DNA of 61,788 bases from Bacillus stratosphericus (GCF_020524495.1 NZ_JAIVLB010000020.1:1-61788), one strand, 5' to 3'; shown: positions 48,939 through 59,253, numbered from the stretch's first letter. The notes: generated by a model not told the origin, from the sequence alone. Numbers and translations: made by a program.

Positions 48939-49834
48939 GAGCCTTCCCCCTTCGTCAATTCAGATGCATCTGCCGTACTTGTGCTGCGATTCACAACAAT
49001 CACGCAATCTAAATTGTTGAGGTCAGCAGCTGGTTCTACATAAATGATTTTTGTCAGTCCGTAATGGTCAGGTTCGATTTCACTCACCTTACCAATCGTC
49101 AAGCCTTGCGGGAAAACGCCCCCTGCTCCAGATGTTTCAACAAGATCTCCTTTTTTGACATCCTCATCAGCATCGGATTTTAGAATATTCATTGTCAACA
49201 TTTTTTTCTTGCTGTCATAGCCATTAATAATTCCATTGAGTTCTTCTTTGCCCTTTTTCGCAAAAATTTTCGTTGAAATTCTATTATTTTGGTCTGTAGA
49301 GCTTAGCAACCTTACAGTCGAAGTGAAATTGTTGAGCTTATCACTTTCAATTTTACCAATTAACGCACCACTCTCATTTGTGACCGCCATATCTTTATCA
49401 ACGCCTTGTTTTTTCCCTTTATCAATCATCACAAAGCTATCCCAAAGGGACGGATTTCTCGCAATGACAGTTGAGAGAATGGGCGTATAATCACGAATAG
49501 AGTTCACATATCCGAGCTGCTTGCGGAGCTTTTTGTTCTCATCTTCTAGTTCTTGAATTTTCGCCTCATATTGAGTTTGTCCATCAAGTTTTTTTCGAAG
49601 ACGCTCGTTTTCATCATACGTGTTCTTTAAATCTTGTACGTTTTCATAAATACCGGCAATAAATTGTGATGGTTTATGAAATACACTTTGAAAAAAGCCT
49701 GTCGTATCCCCCACTAATTTTTCCGGCCATGAAGCACCTCTTTCTCTTTTCACTGAAAAACCAATCATGGCCACCAGTACGATGATACAGACAAAGAGCA
49801 ACATTAATCTTTTATTCATAAAAAACTGCGGCAT
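48935..49834 (-). CDS. mreC: Rod shape-determining protein MreC
   Basis: 299 residues: one membrane helix (about 8-26), a coiled coil (about 65-105; NERLRKKLDGQTQYEAKIQELEDENKKLRKQL), and the extracellular MreC beta domain (to about 275; TVIARNPSLWDSFVMIDKGKKQGV, GLTIGKVSEIEPDH). It links MreB filaments to wall synthases. ATG start with AGAGGTG upstream. mreB lies 17 bases upstream. Confidence 0.95.
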   Translation of the reverse strand: MPQFFMNKRLMLLFVCIIVLVAMIGFSVKRERGASWPEKLVGDTTGFFQSVFHKPSQFIAGIYENVQDLKNTYDENERLRKKLDGQTQYEAKIQELEDENKKLRKQLGYVNSIRDYTPILSTVIARNPSLWDSFVMIDKGKKQGVDKDMAVTNESGALIGKIESDKLNNFTSTVRLLSSTDQNNRISTKIFAKKGKEELNGIINGYDSKKKMLTMNILKSDADEDVKKGDLVETSGAGGVFPQGLTIGKVSEIEPDHYGLTKIIYVEPAADLNNLDCVIVVNRSTSTADASELTKGEGS

Positions 49835-49851
49835 GTCTTACACCTCTTTAT

Positions 49852-50874
49852 TTACGCCCGATTATCTTTTGATTTTCCTTTGAACAAGTGAATATGTTCT
49901 AGTGCTTTCCCTGTTCCGATCGCCACACAGTCTAGTGGGTCCTCAGCAATAATGACTGGCATTTTTGTTTCATCACTAATGGCTTTATCAAGATTACGCA
50001 GTAATGCACCGCCGCCTGTTAAAACGATTCCGCGATCCATAATATCTGCCGCTAGCTCAGGTGGGGTTTTTTCAAGAGTGACTTTCACCGCATCTAAAAT
50101 TGTCTCCACCGTATCACGAAGCGCTTTTGCAACCTCTTCCGCCGTAATAGAGATGGTTTTTGGAAGACCTGTTAAAAGGTCACGTCCGCGAATGTCCATC
50201 TCATCATGTTCGTCTGGCTGTGCAGAGCCGATTTCCATTTTAATTGCTTCTGAAGTACGATCACCGATCATGAGATTATACGTTTTACGGATGTAACTGC
50301 TGATTGCTTCATCCATTTCATCTCCTGCAACACGAATCGATTGAGATGTCACAATGCCCCCAAGTGAAATAATGGCCACTTCTGTTGTACCGCCGCCAAT
50401 ATCTACAACCATACTTCCTGTTGGCTCCCATACAGGCAGGTTAGCACCGATCGCAGCTGCAAAGGGTTCTTCAATAGGATAAGCGTCACGTGCACCAGCT
50501 TGTCTTGTTGCATCAATGACTGCACGCTCTTCTACAGCTGTAATACCAGATGGCACACATACCATCACGTAAGGTTTACGAGCAAATAGCCCTTTGTTTT
50601 TTAATGCTTGATTAATGTAGTATTTCATCATTGTTGCTGTCGTCTCGTAATCTGCAATGACTCCGTCTTTCATTGGGCGAAGTGCCACAACATTACCAGG
50701 TGTACGGCCAATCATATTTCTAGCGTCATTTCCGACCGCTACTATAGACTTCGTATCAGTTTCCAAAGCTACGACAGACGGTTCTCTCACAACAATGCCT
50801 TTTCCTTTAATAAAAACAAGTGTATTCGCTGTTCCAAGATCTATTCCAAGGTCTTTTGTACCAATTCCAAACAT
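49852..50874 (-). CDS. mreB: Actin-like rod shape protein MreB
   Basis: Actin homologue that orients cell wall synthesis. 340 residues. Phosphate 1 motif [13 protein letters not shown] at the start, phosphate 2 [15 protein letters not shown] near 160, and adenosine motif [14 protein letters not shown] near 288. The ATG at 50872-50874 ([10 protein letters not shown]) has AAAGGAAG nine bases upstream; the earlier in-frame ATG reads into that leader. A perfect 14-bp palindrome lies in its leader. Confidence 0.97.
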   Translation of the reverse strand: MFGIGTKDLGIDLGTANTLVFIKGKGIVVREPSVVALETDTKSIVAVGNDARNMIGRTPGNVVALRPMKDGVIADYETTATMMKYYINQALKNKGLFARKPYVMVCVPSGITAVEERAVIDATRQAGARDAYPIEEPFAAAIGANLPVWEPTGSMVVDIGGGTTEVAIISLGGIVTSQSIRVAGDEMDEAISSYIRKTYNLMIGDRTSEAIKMEIGSAQPDEHDEMDIRGRDLLTGLPKTISITAEEVAKALRDTVETILDAVKVTLEKTPPELAADIMDRGIVLTGGGALLRNLDKAISDETKMPVIIAEDPLDCVAIGTGKALEHIHLFKGKSKDNRA

Positions 50875-50904
50875 ATGTATGTATCTTCCTTTCTTCAACC
50901 AAAA

Positions 50905-50939
50905 TTCCCTTAAGGGAAAAACTCATAAACTCTATTATA
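50905..50939 (-). promoter_or_regulatory. mreB promoter region with palindrome
   Basis: TATAAT at 50934-50939 on the minus strand, followed about 16 bases later by the perfect palindrome TTCCCTTAAGGGAA (50905-50918). The palindrome would sit just after the transcription start, where a repressor could act. No good -35 is seen. The binding protein is unknown. Confidence 0.45.
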
Positions 50940-50964
50940 TCGTAAAACATTGAAAAAAAAAGTG

Positions 50965-51663
50965 TTACAAATACCCTTTTTCCTTCAAACTCACAAATTT
51001 TTGATCACCTATGACAAGATGATCAAGCAGCTGTATTCCAATCAGCTTTCCACATTCAAAAAGTCGCTTTGTAACTTCAATATCTTCCCTGCTAGGCGTT
51101 GGATCTCCAGATGGATGGTTGTGCACACATATAAATGAAGCCGCCGAACGTTTAAAGGCTTCTTTAAATATTTCGCGTGGGTGAACAATCGATGAGTTCA
51201 GACTTCCAATAAACACGGTATGTTTATGAAGAACCTGATTTTTTGTATTGAGATAAAGACAAACGAAATTTTCCTGTGTCAAAAATCTCATATCTTCCAT
51301 GACAAAGTTCGCCCCATCCTCCGGCGTTCGGATGACATAAGGGTTATCCGACGTTTGATGGTGTAATCTAGTACCAAGTTCTAAAGCAGCTAAAAGAGAG
51401 ACCGCCTTCGCTTTTCCAACTCCTCGAATCTTTGACAGTTCTTCAATAGAAGCTTCCTTCACAGAACGAAGACCGCCAAATGTTTGCAGAAGTCTTGCGG
51501 ATATTTGAAGAACAGATTCCTTTTTTGCGCCAGTTCTTAAAAGAATCGCGACAAGTTCATGGTTTGACAAACTACTTGGACCATATTTAATAAATCGTTC
51601 TCGCGGCTTTTCATCATGAGGGAAATGCTTAAGCAACATAGGGAAATGGTTAATGATGAACAC
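50965..51663 (-). CDS. radC: RadC/YsxA, JAB-domain repair-associated protein
   Basis: About 225-232 residues. N-terminal helix-hairpin-helix (IRGVGKAKAVSLLAALELG near 80) and C-terminal RadC JAMM domain with the metal motif SFICVHNHPSGDPTPSREDI (H-x-H-P-x(7)-D type). Biochemical role is debated; in Bacillus it lies between maf and mreB. The start is uncertain: AAAGGAG directly abuts a GTG (51661-51663); codons at the right distance are ATC/ATT (51652-51657), and the next ATG is nine codons in. Confidence 0.9.
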   Translation of the reverse strand: MFIINHFPMLLKHFPHDEKPRERFIKYGPSSLSNHELVAILLRTGAKKESVLQISARLLQTFGGLRSVKEASIEELSKIRGVGKAKAVSLLAALELGTRLHHQTSDNPYVIRTPEDGANFVMEDMRFLTQENFVCLYLNTKNQVLHKHTVFIGSLNSSIVHPREIFKEAFKRSAASFICVHNHPSGDPTPSREDIEVTKRLFECGKLIGIQLLDHLVIGDQKFVSLKEKGYL

Positions 51664-51688
51664 TCCTTTTTAGAATTCCTTCCCGTCA

Positions 51689-52258
51689 TCAAAAAGGGGT
51701 GATTCCAAATGTTTCAAGCACTCTGACTGTTTTGGCAATAGGAAGTCCTACAACAGAAAAATAATCACCAGCTATTTTTTGAACAAACAGTGCACCTTTT
51801 CCTTGAATGCCGTAGCTTCCAGCTTTATCAAGCGGCTCGCCAGTTTCAATATAACGGTCTATTTCGTTTTGCGTGAGCGCCCAAAATGTCACTTCTGTCT
51901 GTTCATAAAACGTTTCTTTTCTATTCTCTGATTGAATCGTGACACCAGTCAAGACTTGATGTGTCTTGCCTGACAATAATTGAAGCATTGCGGCTGCTTC
52001 TTCCTTGTCTTTTGGTTTCCCAAGACATTTGCCGTCAATAGCAACAATCGTATCTGCACCAATGATCACAGCTTTGGGATGTATTTTTTGAATATCATTT
52101 GCTTTTTGTTCTGCCAACCATTGGACGTTCTTAGCAGGTGAAAGGTTTCGATTTATTTCTTCTTTTAAATGACTTGCTTGAATGTCATAAAAAAAACCTG
52201 CTAAATCAAGCAATTCTTTTCTTCTAGGTGATTGAGATGCGAGAATCAACTGGTTCAT
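51689..52258 (-). CDS. maf: Nucleoside-triphosphate pyrophosphatase Maf
   Basis: 189 residues. Maf family enzymes hydrolyse dTTP/UTP-type and modified nucleotides; in B. subtilis Maf also arrests septation when overproduced and is under competence control. Signatures: [14 protein letters not shown] at the start, [18 protein letters not shown] near 65, and [25 protein letters not shown] near 148. ATG start with AAAGGATG nine bases upstream. radC follows 25 bases downstream. Confidence 0.95.
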   Translation of the reverse strand: MNQLILASQSPRRKELLDLAGFFYDIQASHLKEEINRNLSPAKNVQWLAEQKANDIQKIHPKAVIIGADTIVAIDGKCLGKPKDKEEAAAMLQLLSGKTHQVLTGVTIQSENRKETFYEQTEVTFWALTQNEIDRYIETGEPLDKAGSYGIQGKGALFVQKIAGDYFSVVGLPIAKTVRVLETFGITPF

Positions 52259-52390
52259 GTTTGTTCATCCTTTCAGGGTTTAGCCTAAAGAAGTAAGATA
52301 CCCATTCATCCTATCAAATGTACATCTTACCGACAATTTATGAAAATTTATTTTTCAAGCTCCTTCATCATTATGTTGGAAGCAAAAGAA

Positions 52391-52418
52391 AAAAACTAGT
52401 CATTTTTCTGACTAGTTT
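52391..52418 (-). terminator. Terminator of spoIIB
   Basis: AAACTAGTCA-GAAAAA-TGACTAGTTT stem followed by a T run on the minus strand, 19 bases after the stop. Confidence 0.88.
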
Positions 52419-52437
52419 GCTTTCTTAAAAATTGATT

Positions 52438-53448
52438 TTACGTATTTAATTGGTCAAGCAGCGCTTGCTGAGATTTCCACCCATTTTCAGCAGTCGGGTC
52501 ATTTAACAGTTGAACAGCTTTCAGCAAACTGCTTTTGGCTGATGCGTCAGTTGTTTTGGTACTTTCCAGCTCAGAGATCAGCTGCGCAACTTCATTTTTC
52601 TCTACTTCATCCCCTGCAATGACCTTAGAGGATAAAACGGATGCCTTTTCGATCAATCCTGTCAGCTCATCTGGCACTTGAAACGAGAGCTTCTTGCCTC
52701 CCCATGCTTCAAAGTGCTGATCAATTAGCTTTTTCCCAACAGCGCTTGTCATCCCTTGTTCTTTGGCAAGCCCAGCAATCACGTAATATCCATCATCTAT
52801 TGATACTTTCTTTCCCGCATATCCTGCATCTTTTAAACTGCCAACCAAGTCATCTGCTCCTTTTTCAGAAGAAAACTTCCCAGCCTGTACGACAAAGGTT
52901 GAAAAACTGCCAGAGACACTTTTTTCATCTTTATTCTCTTTTGATTTATCTGTAGTACCCGCTGGTTGCGAATCCTCTCCAGCTTTCATCGAAGGTTGGC
53001 TTCCAGATGCTGAGACACTAATATGATCTCCGCCGGACGGATTGTCTGAACCATCTTGACTTAAACTTAGCGCAAACACACCGAGACCTGTCCCAAGGAC
53101 CACTGCAAATACAATCGTTGTTATTACTCTCTTGAAGGGACCATGGTTTTTACTGAACTTCTGATCGAATGAGCCTTTTTTCTTTTGATAAGGTGTAACA
53201 ACCTTTGGATCAGAGTGGTAAATATGATCAGCTGCGTCGTCCCACTGGAAATCTCCTTCTTTCGGTTTAGACGGTTCTTCCTGAGAAGCTGCTGTCTCCT
53301 GTTCCGATTGCCTTTTTTCCTCCCAGTTTGAAAACGTCACATGATCCTCTTGCTGTTTTTGGGGCTGATGCTCATCTTCATGAAGCACTTCTTCTTTCCC
53401 ATTAATATTGACCTTTAAGCCTTGCTTTTTTGCCTGCCTTTTTTTCAC
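52438..53448 (-). CDS. spoIIB: Stage II sporulation protein SpoIIB
   Basis: 336 residues. Helps septal wall thinning at the start of engulfment and localises SpoIIDMP. Highly charged cytoplasmic part (1 to about 110; includes HVTFSNWEEKRQSEQE), one membrane helix (about 112-130; ITTIVFAVVLGTGLGVFAL), a low-complexity linker, and an SPOR-type peptidoglycan-binding domain (about 185-260; FVVQAGKFSSEKGADDLVGSL). The start is set at GTG 53446-53448 (MKKRQAKKQ), seven bases behind CGGGG. An ATG two codons earlier abuts that site; an ATG further up has no site. Confidence 0.9.
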   Translation of the reverse strand: MKKRQAKKQGLKVNINGKEEVLHEDEHQPQKQQEDHVTFSNWEEKRQSEQETAASQEEPSKPKEGDFQWDDAADHIYHSDPKVVTPYQKKKGSFDQKFSKNHGPFKRVITTIVFAVVLGTGLGVFALSLSQDGSDNPSGGDHISVSASGSQPSMKAGEDSQPAGTTDKSKENKDEKSVSGSFSTFVVQAGKFSSEKGADDLVGSLKDAGYAGKKVSIDDGYYVIAGLAKEQGMTSAVGKKLIDQHFEAWGGKKLSFQVPDELTGLIEKASVLSSKVIAGDEVEKNEVAQLISELESTKTTDASAKSSLLKAVQLLNDPTAENGWKSQQALLDQLNT

Positions 53449-53611
53449 TTTCATTCCCCGCTTTCTGACATTGTTTATAAGAAAGACCTTTCTGTCCAAT
53501 GAATCAGCGCGAATATAACCCGTCCTTCTTTCTGTTTCACACTTTAACATAGCATGTAAAAAAAAGAACAAGACTTTTGTCGGCAGTCTAAAAAAGTGTT
53601 CGCCAATTTTC

Positions 53612-54343
53612 TCATCCGATCAATTTGGTGAATAGGGTCAAGATAAAAGGACCAAAGAGATAAAGCAAAAAAGAAAAGGCGATCGCAGGAACAAAGGGAA
53701 ACGGCTCGTCTAATCGAAAGGAAAATACCTTCGCATAGACCATTCCCGTGACAGATGAGAGGAAAAGAATGATGAGGAATGCCTTGAAACCAAAGCAAAA
53801 CGCAAGAACAGCGAAAAGCTTTATGTCAGCTCCGCCGATGCTATTTGGCTTGAAACGATCTATACTATAGAACAAAAGAAAAGAAAAAAGCAGTGAAGAC
53901 ACTCCTTCCCACCAAATAAAAAGCGGTTCCAGCGTGCGGTATATGACGAAAAGTGGAAAATAGAAGAAAAACAACTCGTTTGGCACCCTCATATATAGAA
54001 GATCACTCACGACAGCAATCACGAATAAACTACAAAGAATCGCAAGAAAAAGACCTTCAAACGATAAACCAGTGACCCTATAAATGAGCAAAAAAAGGCT
54101 ACCTAATAGCAGTTCAACCATTGGGTAAAGCAAAGACAACCGGGTGCCGCAATGCTTACATGATCCTTTCAATACAACATACGAAACGAGCGGGATCATT
54201 TCATACAGAGAGAGCGTCTGTTTACAAGCACCACAGTGAGAACGCGGAAGAAGAATAGACCGCTTCATTGGCAGCCTTTCGCCAACTAGGTGGAAAAAAG
54301 AGCCCATAGTGATGCCTGCAAGAAACACAAGTATGTCAATCAT
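53612..54343 (-). CDS. comC: Prepilin leader peptidase ComC
   Basis: Membrane aspartyl protease that processes and methylates the ComG pseudopilins for DNA uptake. 243 residues, about seven helices. Zinc-finger-like cytoplasmic loop C-G-A-C ... C-K-H-C near 38-66. The two catalytic aspartates are in VVSDLLYMRVPN (near 114) and IGGADIKLF (near 170). The latter reads G-G-A-D in place of the common G-x-G-D. ATG start at 54341-54343 (MIDILVFLAG), nine bases behind AAGGAG. Likely expressed under ComK in competence. Confidence 0.92.
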   Translation of the reverse strand: MIDILVFLAGITMGSFFHLVGERLPMKRSILLPRSHCGACKQTLSLYEMIPLVSYVVLKGSCKHCGTRLSLLYPMVELLLGSLFLLIYRVTGLSFEGLFLAILCSLFVIAVVSDLLYMRVPNELFFFYFPLFVIYRTLEPLFIWWEGVSSLLFSFLLFYSIDRFKPNSIGGADIKLFAVLAFCFGFKAFLIILFLSSVTGMVYAKVFSFRLDEPFPFVPAIAFSFLLYLFGPFILTLFTKLIG

Positions 54344-54452
54344 ATTCATTGACTCCTTCCGGGGATAGAATAGACCGGATTGTACCATAGCCATTCATCT
54401 TGAGCATCTAGCGAAAATGTGATTTTAATCTCCTCTTCTACATATCAAAAGA

Positions 54453-54492
54453 AAAAAGAACGCAGATTGCATAGAAGCAATTGCGTCTTTTC
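54453..54492 (-). terminator. Terminator of valS-folC
   Basis: GACGCAATTGC paired with GCAATCTGCGTTC, followed by TTTTTTC on the minus strand, directly after the folC stop. Confidence 0.8.
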
Positions 54493-54493
54493 A

Positions 54494-55792
54494 TTAACCT
54501 AAAATGCGTTTTCGTATCTCTGAAATAAAATACAGAGAGCCAGTCACAAGAATCATTGCTGAAGGATCATCGCTTCTTTTTTGAATCAATTCAAGCACTG
54601 TAGAAGGATCATCGTCATACGATTTTGTTTCTAATAGACCGCATGTATAAAGCTTTTCCGCGGATTCAGCTCTTGGGAAGTCAAATGAAACAAAATGAAT
54701 CGATGAACTAATCCTTTCAAGCTTTTCGATCATTTGTTTGTAAGGTTTATCTTTTAACGCACTAAAACATACATGAACTTGTTTACTGGAAAAATGAGCT
54801 TGTACGGTTTCGATTAAACGGTCCATTCCTTCTTCGTTATGAGCACCATCTAAATAAACAAGAGGCTGATCTTGGATCTTTTCAAATCTTCCAGCCCACA
54901 CCGCTTGCCGAATTCCTTCATACACTTGCTCATCTAGCACATGGATATATCCTTCTTGCTCCAGCCATTCGATCAATAGAACGGAAAGGGAGGCGTTCTG
55001 CCTTTGATGCGTTCCGATTAACCCAGTCTCTAGATGCCGATACTCCCTTTTTGGGGTAGTGAATGTGAAGCGTTCACCTGTTTCAGTCGGATGCTGGTCC
55101 TTAAATGTACAAGTATCATGTAACGAGATAAACGGCGCATTCTTTTCTTTGGCTTTGTGTTGAATCACAGTAAGAGCTTCCACTTGATGAACGGCCGTGA
55201 TCATCGGAATCCCAGCTTTAATAATGCCAGCTTTTTCTGCTGCAATCTGGTCAAGTGTGTCGCCTAAAATGGCCATATGATCGTGACCAATCGACGTAAT
55301 TGCTGTTAAGATGGGTGCTGCCACATTTGTAGAATCAAGTCTACCTCCAAGCCCTGTTTCCAAGAGGACAAAGTCTACCTGGTGCACATGGGCAAAATAA
55401 ACAAAGGCACATGCTGTAATGATTTCAAATTCTGTTGCTGCGCCAAGCTCTGTATTATCTAATTCATCGACAAAAGGCTTGATCTCATTCACCAAACTCA
55501 GCCACTCTTCATCCTGAATAGGTTCCCCATTTACACTGATTCGTTCATTGAACGTTAAAATAAACGGAGAGGTAAAGGTTCCGACTGTATAGCCGGCTGC
55601 CTGTAAAATGGAACGAGCAAACGCAATGGTTGACCCTTTTCCATTTGTCCCTGAAACATGTACCGCTTTTATTTTTTGTTCAGGATGGCCTAGTCTGTTC
55701 ATTAACCACTTCATTCTTTCAATACCCGGTTTTACGCCGAAGGCTAGTCTGCTATGAATCCACTCAATGGCTTCATGATAAGTTGTAAACAA
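54494..55792 (-). CDS. folC: Folylpolyglutamate/dihydrofolate synthase FolC
   Basis: Mur-ligase-type ATPase adding glutamate to dihydropteroate/folates. 432 residues. P-loop VSGTNGKGSTIAF near 43, the omega-loop FTSPFILTFNERISVNG near 70, ETGLGGRLDSTN near 145, SIGHDHMAILGDT near 170, and YLDGAHNEEGM near 318. TTG start at 55790-55792 (MFTTYHEAIEW) six bases behind GGGGAG; an ATG directly abuts that site. Same strand as valS, 71 bases upstream with a terminator between them. Confidence 0.93.
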   Translation of the reverse strand: MFTTYHEAIEWIHSRLAFGVKPGIERMKWLMNRLGHPEQKIKAVHVSGTNGKGSTIAFARSILQAAGYTVGTFTSPFILTFNERISVNGEPIQDEEWLSLVNEIKPFVDELDNTELGAATEFEIITACAFVYFAHVHQVDFVLLETGLGGRLDSTNVAAPILTAITSIGHDHMAILGDTLDQIAAEKAGIIKAGIPMITAVHQVEALTVIQHKAKEKNAPFISLHDTCTFKDQHPTETGERFTFTTPKREYRHLETGLIGTHQRQNASLSVLLIEWLEQEGYIHVLDEQVYEGIRQAVWAGRFEKIQDQPLVYLDGAHNEEGMDRLIETVQAHFSSKQVHVCFSALKDKPYKQMIEKLERISSSIHFVSFDFPRAESAEKLYTCGLLETKSYDDDPSTVLELIQKRSDDPSAMILVTGSLYFISEIRKRILG

Positions 55793-55821
55793 TGCCATCT
55801 CCCCTTTCATACGAAATTTTC

Positions 55822-55856
55822 AAAAAAAACGACTCCATTCAGTCAGGAGCCGTCTT
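55822..55856 (-). terminator. Terminator of valS
   Basis: ACGGCTCC-TGACTGAAT-GGAGTCGT stem followed by seven to eight T on the minus strand. Confidence 0.85.
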
Positions 55857-55863
55857 TTCAACA

Positions 55864-58506
55864 TTATGCTTTCAGCTCTTCAATACGCTTTTGAACAGCT
55901 TCGCGTTTTGCGACATAATCACGTTCTTTTGCACGCTCTTCTTCTACGACACTTTCGGGTGCTTTTTTCATAAAGCCTTCATTCCCAAGCTTTTTCTGTA
56001 CGCGTTCTACTTCTTTTGTCAGCTTATCAAGCTCTTTTTGCAGTCGAGCGATTTCTTCGTCTAAATTGATTAAGCCTTCAAGCGGTAGAATGAGTTCTGC
56101 TCCAGAAATAACAGCCGTCATCGCTTTATCACTAGCCGGGACATCTGTGCCAATTTCAAGAACACTTGGATTCGTGAAGCGCTCAATATATGAACGATTT
56201 TTCTCTAAACGTTCTTGTACATCAGAAGTGGATGCTTTGATGTAAAGATCGACTTGTTTGCTCATTGGCGTGTTCACTTCACTGCGAATGTTACGAACAG
56301 TGCGAATGAGTTCAACAAGCAGCTTCATGTCAGCAGAAGCATGTTCGTTTGAAAGCTCCGGCTTCACTTCAGGCCATTTCGCAACGGTAATGGATTCTCC
56401 TTCATGCGGAAGATGCTGCCAAATTTCTTCTGTTAAGAACGGCATAAACGGATGAAGAAGTCTCATCGTTTGATCTAATACATATGCTAGGATTGAACGA
56501 GTGGTTTTCTTCGCTGCTTCGTCCTCTCCATAAAGCGGAAGCTTCGCCATTTCAATATACCAATCACAGAAATCATCCCAAATGAAGTTGTATAAATGTC
56601 TGCCCACTTCTCCGAATTCATACTTGTCAGCAAGCTGTGTGACACTTTCAATTGTTTCATTTAAGCGTGTTAAAATCCATTGATCAGCAACTGATTTTTC
56701 ACCTGTCAAAACAAGCTCATCATACGTAAAACCATCCATATTCATTAAAGCAAAACGGGAAGCATTCCAAATTTTGTTCGCAAAGTTCCAAGTGGATTCA
56801 ACCTTTTCAAAGCTAAAACGTAGATCCTGACCTGGTGAACTTCCAGTGGCTAAAAAATATCTTAATGAATCCGCACCGTATTTGTCGATGACCTCCATCG
56901 GATCGATTCCGTTGCCAAGCGATTTACTCATTTTACGTCCTTGTTCGTCGCGGATGAGCCCATGAATAAGGACATCTTTAAATGGTTTTTCTCCTGTAAA
57001 TTCGAGACCTTGGAAGATCATACGAGACACCCAGAAGAAGATGATGTCATAGCCGGTTACAAGCAGATTTGTTGGATAGTAACGCTTGAAATCTTCACTG
57101 TCTGCATCCGGCCAGCCCATTGTAGAGAAAGGCCAAAGCGCTGAACTAAACCATGTATCAAGGACATCGTGATCCTGCTCCCAGTTCTCGATATCTTCTG
57201 GCGCTTCCAGCCCAACGTATACTTCTTTCGTTTCTTTGTGATACCAAGCCGGGATGCGGTGTCCCCACCATAGCTGACGAGAAATACACCAGTCGCGGAT
57301 ATTTTCCATCCAGTGTAAATACGTCTTTTCAAATCGATCAGGGACAAATTGGACTTGCTCATCACCTTTTTGCAGGTTGATGGCTTCATCCGCCAGCGGC
57401 TGCATTTTTACAAACCATTGTGTAGATAAGTATGGCTCAACAACAGCTCCGCTCCGCTCACTGTGACCAACTGAATGCATGTGATCCTCAATTTTGAACA
57501 AAATACCTTCATCTTGTAAATCTTTCACAAGCTGTTTACGGCATTCGAAACGGTCCATCCCTTTGTATTGCATTGCATTTTCATTCATTGTACCATCTTC
57601 ATTCATCACAAGAATTCGTTCTAGTTGATGGCGGTTTCCAAGCTCAAAGTCATTCGGGTCATGAGCAGGTGTAATTTTCACAGCTCCTGAACCAAACTCC
57701 ATATCTACATAGTCATCACCGACGATTGGGATCTCACGGCCTGTCAATGGTAAAATGACTGTTTTCCCAATCAAATGCTGATAACGCTCATCTTCTGGAT
57801 GGACAGCTACTGCCGTATCTCCAAGCATTGTTTCAGGTCTTGTTGTCGCAATTTCAATCGAACCTGTTCCATCTGCAAGCGGATATCTCAAGTGATAAAA
57901 CGCTCCTTGAACATCCTTATAAATAACCTCTATATCAGAAAGTGCAGTCTTTGTCGCTGGATCCCAGTTAATAATGTACTCTCCGCGATAGATGAGCCCT
58001 TTTTCATATAGTTGAACAAACACTTGGCGAACGGCTTTATTCAGACCTTCATCTAATGTAAAACGTTCACGCGAGTAATCTAGGCCAAGGCCCATTTTCG
58101 CCCACTGGCTGCGAATAAAATCAGCATACTCATCCTTCCACTTCCACGTTTCTTCCACAAATTTTTCACGTCTGAGGTCATAACGGCTCACGCCTTCTTC
58201 ACGAAGCTTCGCCTCCACCTTTGCTTGAGTGGCAATGCCGGCATGGTCCATTCCTGGAAGCCATAGAACGTCATAGCCTTGCATTCGTTTCATGCGTGTT
58301 ACGATATCTTGAAGTGTTGAATCCCAAGCATGTCCGAGGTGCAGTTTTCCGGTCACATTTGGTGGAGGAATGACGACTGTATATGGATCTTTCGTTTTGT
58401 CATTTTGTGCTTCGAAAAATTTCCCTTCAAGCCAGTACGTATAGCGGTCTTTTTCAATCGCATTTGGATCGTACTTTGTTGGCATTTCTTGATTATTTGT
58501 TTCCAT
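55864..58506 (-). CDS. valS: Valyl-tRNA synthetase
   Basis: Class I synthetase with editing. 880 residues, as in B. subtilis. HIGH-type motif [15 protein letters not shown] near 45, connective peptide/editing domain (about 180-390), KMSKS motif [11 protein letters not shown] near 525, anticodon-binding domain (about 610-760), and the C-terminal coiled-coil arm (about 810-880; [24 protein letters not shown]). ATG start at 58504-58506 (METNNQEM) with GGAGGTT upstream; the 30-codon longer frame runs into the T-box terminator region and is not used. Controlled by the T-box leader. Confidence 0.97.
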   Translation of the reverse strand: METNNQEMPTKYDPNAIEKDRYTYWLEGKFFEAQNDKTKDPYTVVIPPPNVTGKLHLGHAWDSTLQDIVTRMKRMQGYDVLWLPGMDHAGIATQAKVEAKLREEGVSRYDLRREKFVEETWKWKDEYADFIRSQWAKMGLGLDYSRERFTLDEGLNKAVRQVFVQLYEKGLIYRGEYIINWDPATKTALSDIEVIYKDVQGAFYHLRYPLADGTGSIEIATTRPETMLGDTAVAVHPEDERYQHLIGKTVILPLTGREIPIVGDDYVDMEFGSGAVKITPAHDPNDFELGNRHQLERILVMNEDGTMNENAMQYKGMDRFECRKQLVKDLQDEGILFKIEDHMHSVGHSERSGAVVEPYLSTQWFVKMQPLADEAINLQKGDEQVQFVPDRFEKTYLHWMENIRDWCISRQLWWGHRIPAWYHKETKEVYVGLEAPEDIENWEQDHDVLDTWFSSALWPFSTMGWPDADSEDFKRYYPTNLLVTGYDIIFFWVSRMIFQGLEFTGEKPFKDVLIHGLIRDEQGRKMSKSLGNGIDPMEVIDKYGADSLRYFLATGSSPGQDLRFSFEKVESTWNFANKIWNASRFALMNMDGFTYDELVLTGEKSVADQWILTRLNETIESVTQLADKYEFGEVGRHLYNFIWDDFCDWYIEMAKLPLYGEDEAAKKTTRSILAYVLDQTMRLLHPFMPFLTEEIWQHLPHEGESITVAKWPEVKPELSNEHASADMKLLVELIRTVRNIRSEVNTPMSKQVDLYIKASTSDVQERLEKNRSYIERFTNPSVLEIGTDVPASDKAMTAVISGAELILPLEGLINLDEEIARLQKELDKLTKEVERVQKKLGNEGFMKKAPESVVEEERAKERDYVAKREAVQKRIEELKA

Positions 58507-58824
58507 TTGTGTAACCTCCACATTTTTTCGGCTGATAAAACGTAAAAAAGCCTTTTCATCCTTATAAAAGGACGAAAAAGCTTTTCGCGGTACCACCTTT
58601 TTTCACGGAACACACATACGTGTCACGTACACTCTAAAGGATAACGGGGTTCTCCCGAATTTCTCTACTTTATCATTCAAGAAATTAAGCTCACAGGCGA
58701 CCTTCCAAACAAGTACATTCTAGGAAACCTTTCAGCTGCCGGCTTCCCTCTCTTTAGGGTCTTGTTCGTACTCTTCCTGATCCACGCTTACGATTTATCA
58801 CGTTCATCAGCACATAATCATCTT
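58507..58824 (-). promoter_or_regulatory. T-box leader of valS
   Basis: T-box core AAGGTGGTACCGCGAA at 58584-58599 (minus strand), followed by a terminator stem (AAAGCTTTTTCGTCC with GGATGAAAAGGCTTT, then T run; 58544-58585). Stem I lies upstream; a GTA triplet (Val) in GAATGTACTTG near 58710 is the candidate specifier. The antiterminator forms when uncharged tRNA-Val binds. Confidence 0.9.
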
Positions 58825-58830
58825 TTATTA

Positions 58831-58860
58831 ATATTACTAAATGCCTTTTGTTTTCGTCAA
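58831..58860 (-). promoter_or_regulatory. Promoter of valS
   Basis: TTGACG (58855-58860), 18-bp spacer, TAATAT (58831-58836); start near 58824. Confidence 0.6.
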
Positions 58861-58962
58861 TCATCTTTTCCGCTTTTCTTCTTCTTTATACAAATTGGGC
58901 AGGCACCCTTCCCCTCATTGCCCATATGATAATAACAAAATGAAGAAGGAGGGCGTTTTATT

Positions 58963-59151
58963 TTGAAAAAGATCAATCCGTATACACTTCCCCCCTGGCT
59001 TAGACAAATTCGGGCAGTTGCCTCCCAGGTCGTTCTCCCGATTGCCATATTTCAAGGGTTTCGCACGATCATTTTCCCCACAACATTTGACGTCCTCATC
59101 TTAGGTATTCTTATTTTCCTCGCCTGTGCGTTTCACCTTGATTGGTTTTAA
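58963..59151 (+). CDS. Small membrane protein, unknown function
   Basis: 62 residues, start TTG at 58963 with AAGGAGGG nine bases upstream. Sequence MKKINPYTLPPWLRQIRAV leads into two hydrophobic stretches (about 19-30 and 40-58; FDVLILGILIFLACAFHL). The PYTLPPWLRQI motif and the strong ribosome binding site argue for a real gene. It is divergent from valS and convergent with ysxE. No known function; a conserved small Bacillus protein is likely. Confidence 0.7.
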   Translation: MKKINPYTLPPWLRQIRAVASQVVLPIAIFQGFRTIIFPTTFDVLILGILIFLACAFHLDWF

Positions 59152-59221
59152 AAAAGCTGACGATACAAGCTGACACTTATGTATAGGCCATTCCTTAACA
59201 GAAAAAGGAGAGAGCCATCAT

Positions 59222-59253
59222 AAAACAACCTCGTCATTCTGCTGATGACGAGG
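59222..59253 (-). terminator. Terminator of ysxE, overlapping its last codons
   Basis: CCTCGTCAT (59229-59237) with ATGACGAGG (59245-59253), nine perfect pairs; on the minus strand TTGTTTT follows. The 5' arm is coding for the last ysxE residues. Confidence 0.75.

Noticed and set aside
58857..59048. Minus-strand 63-codon ORF
   Set aside because: It overlaps the better supported plus-strand 62-aa gene and the valS promoter, and has no ribosome binding site.
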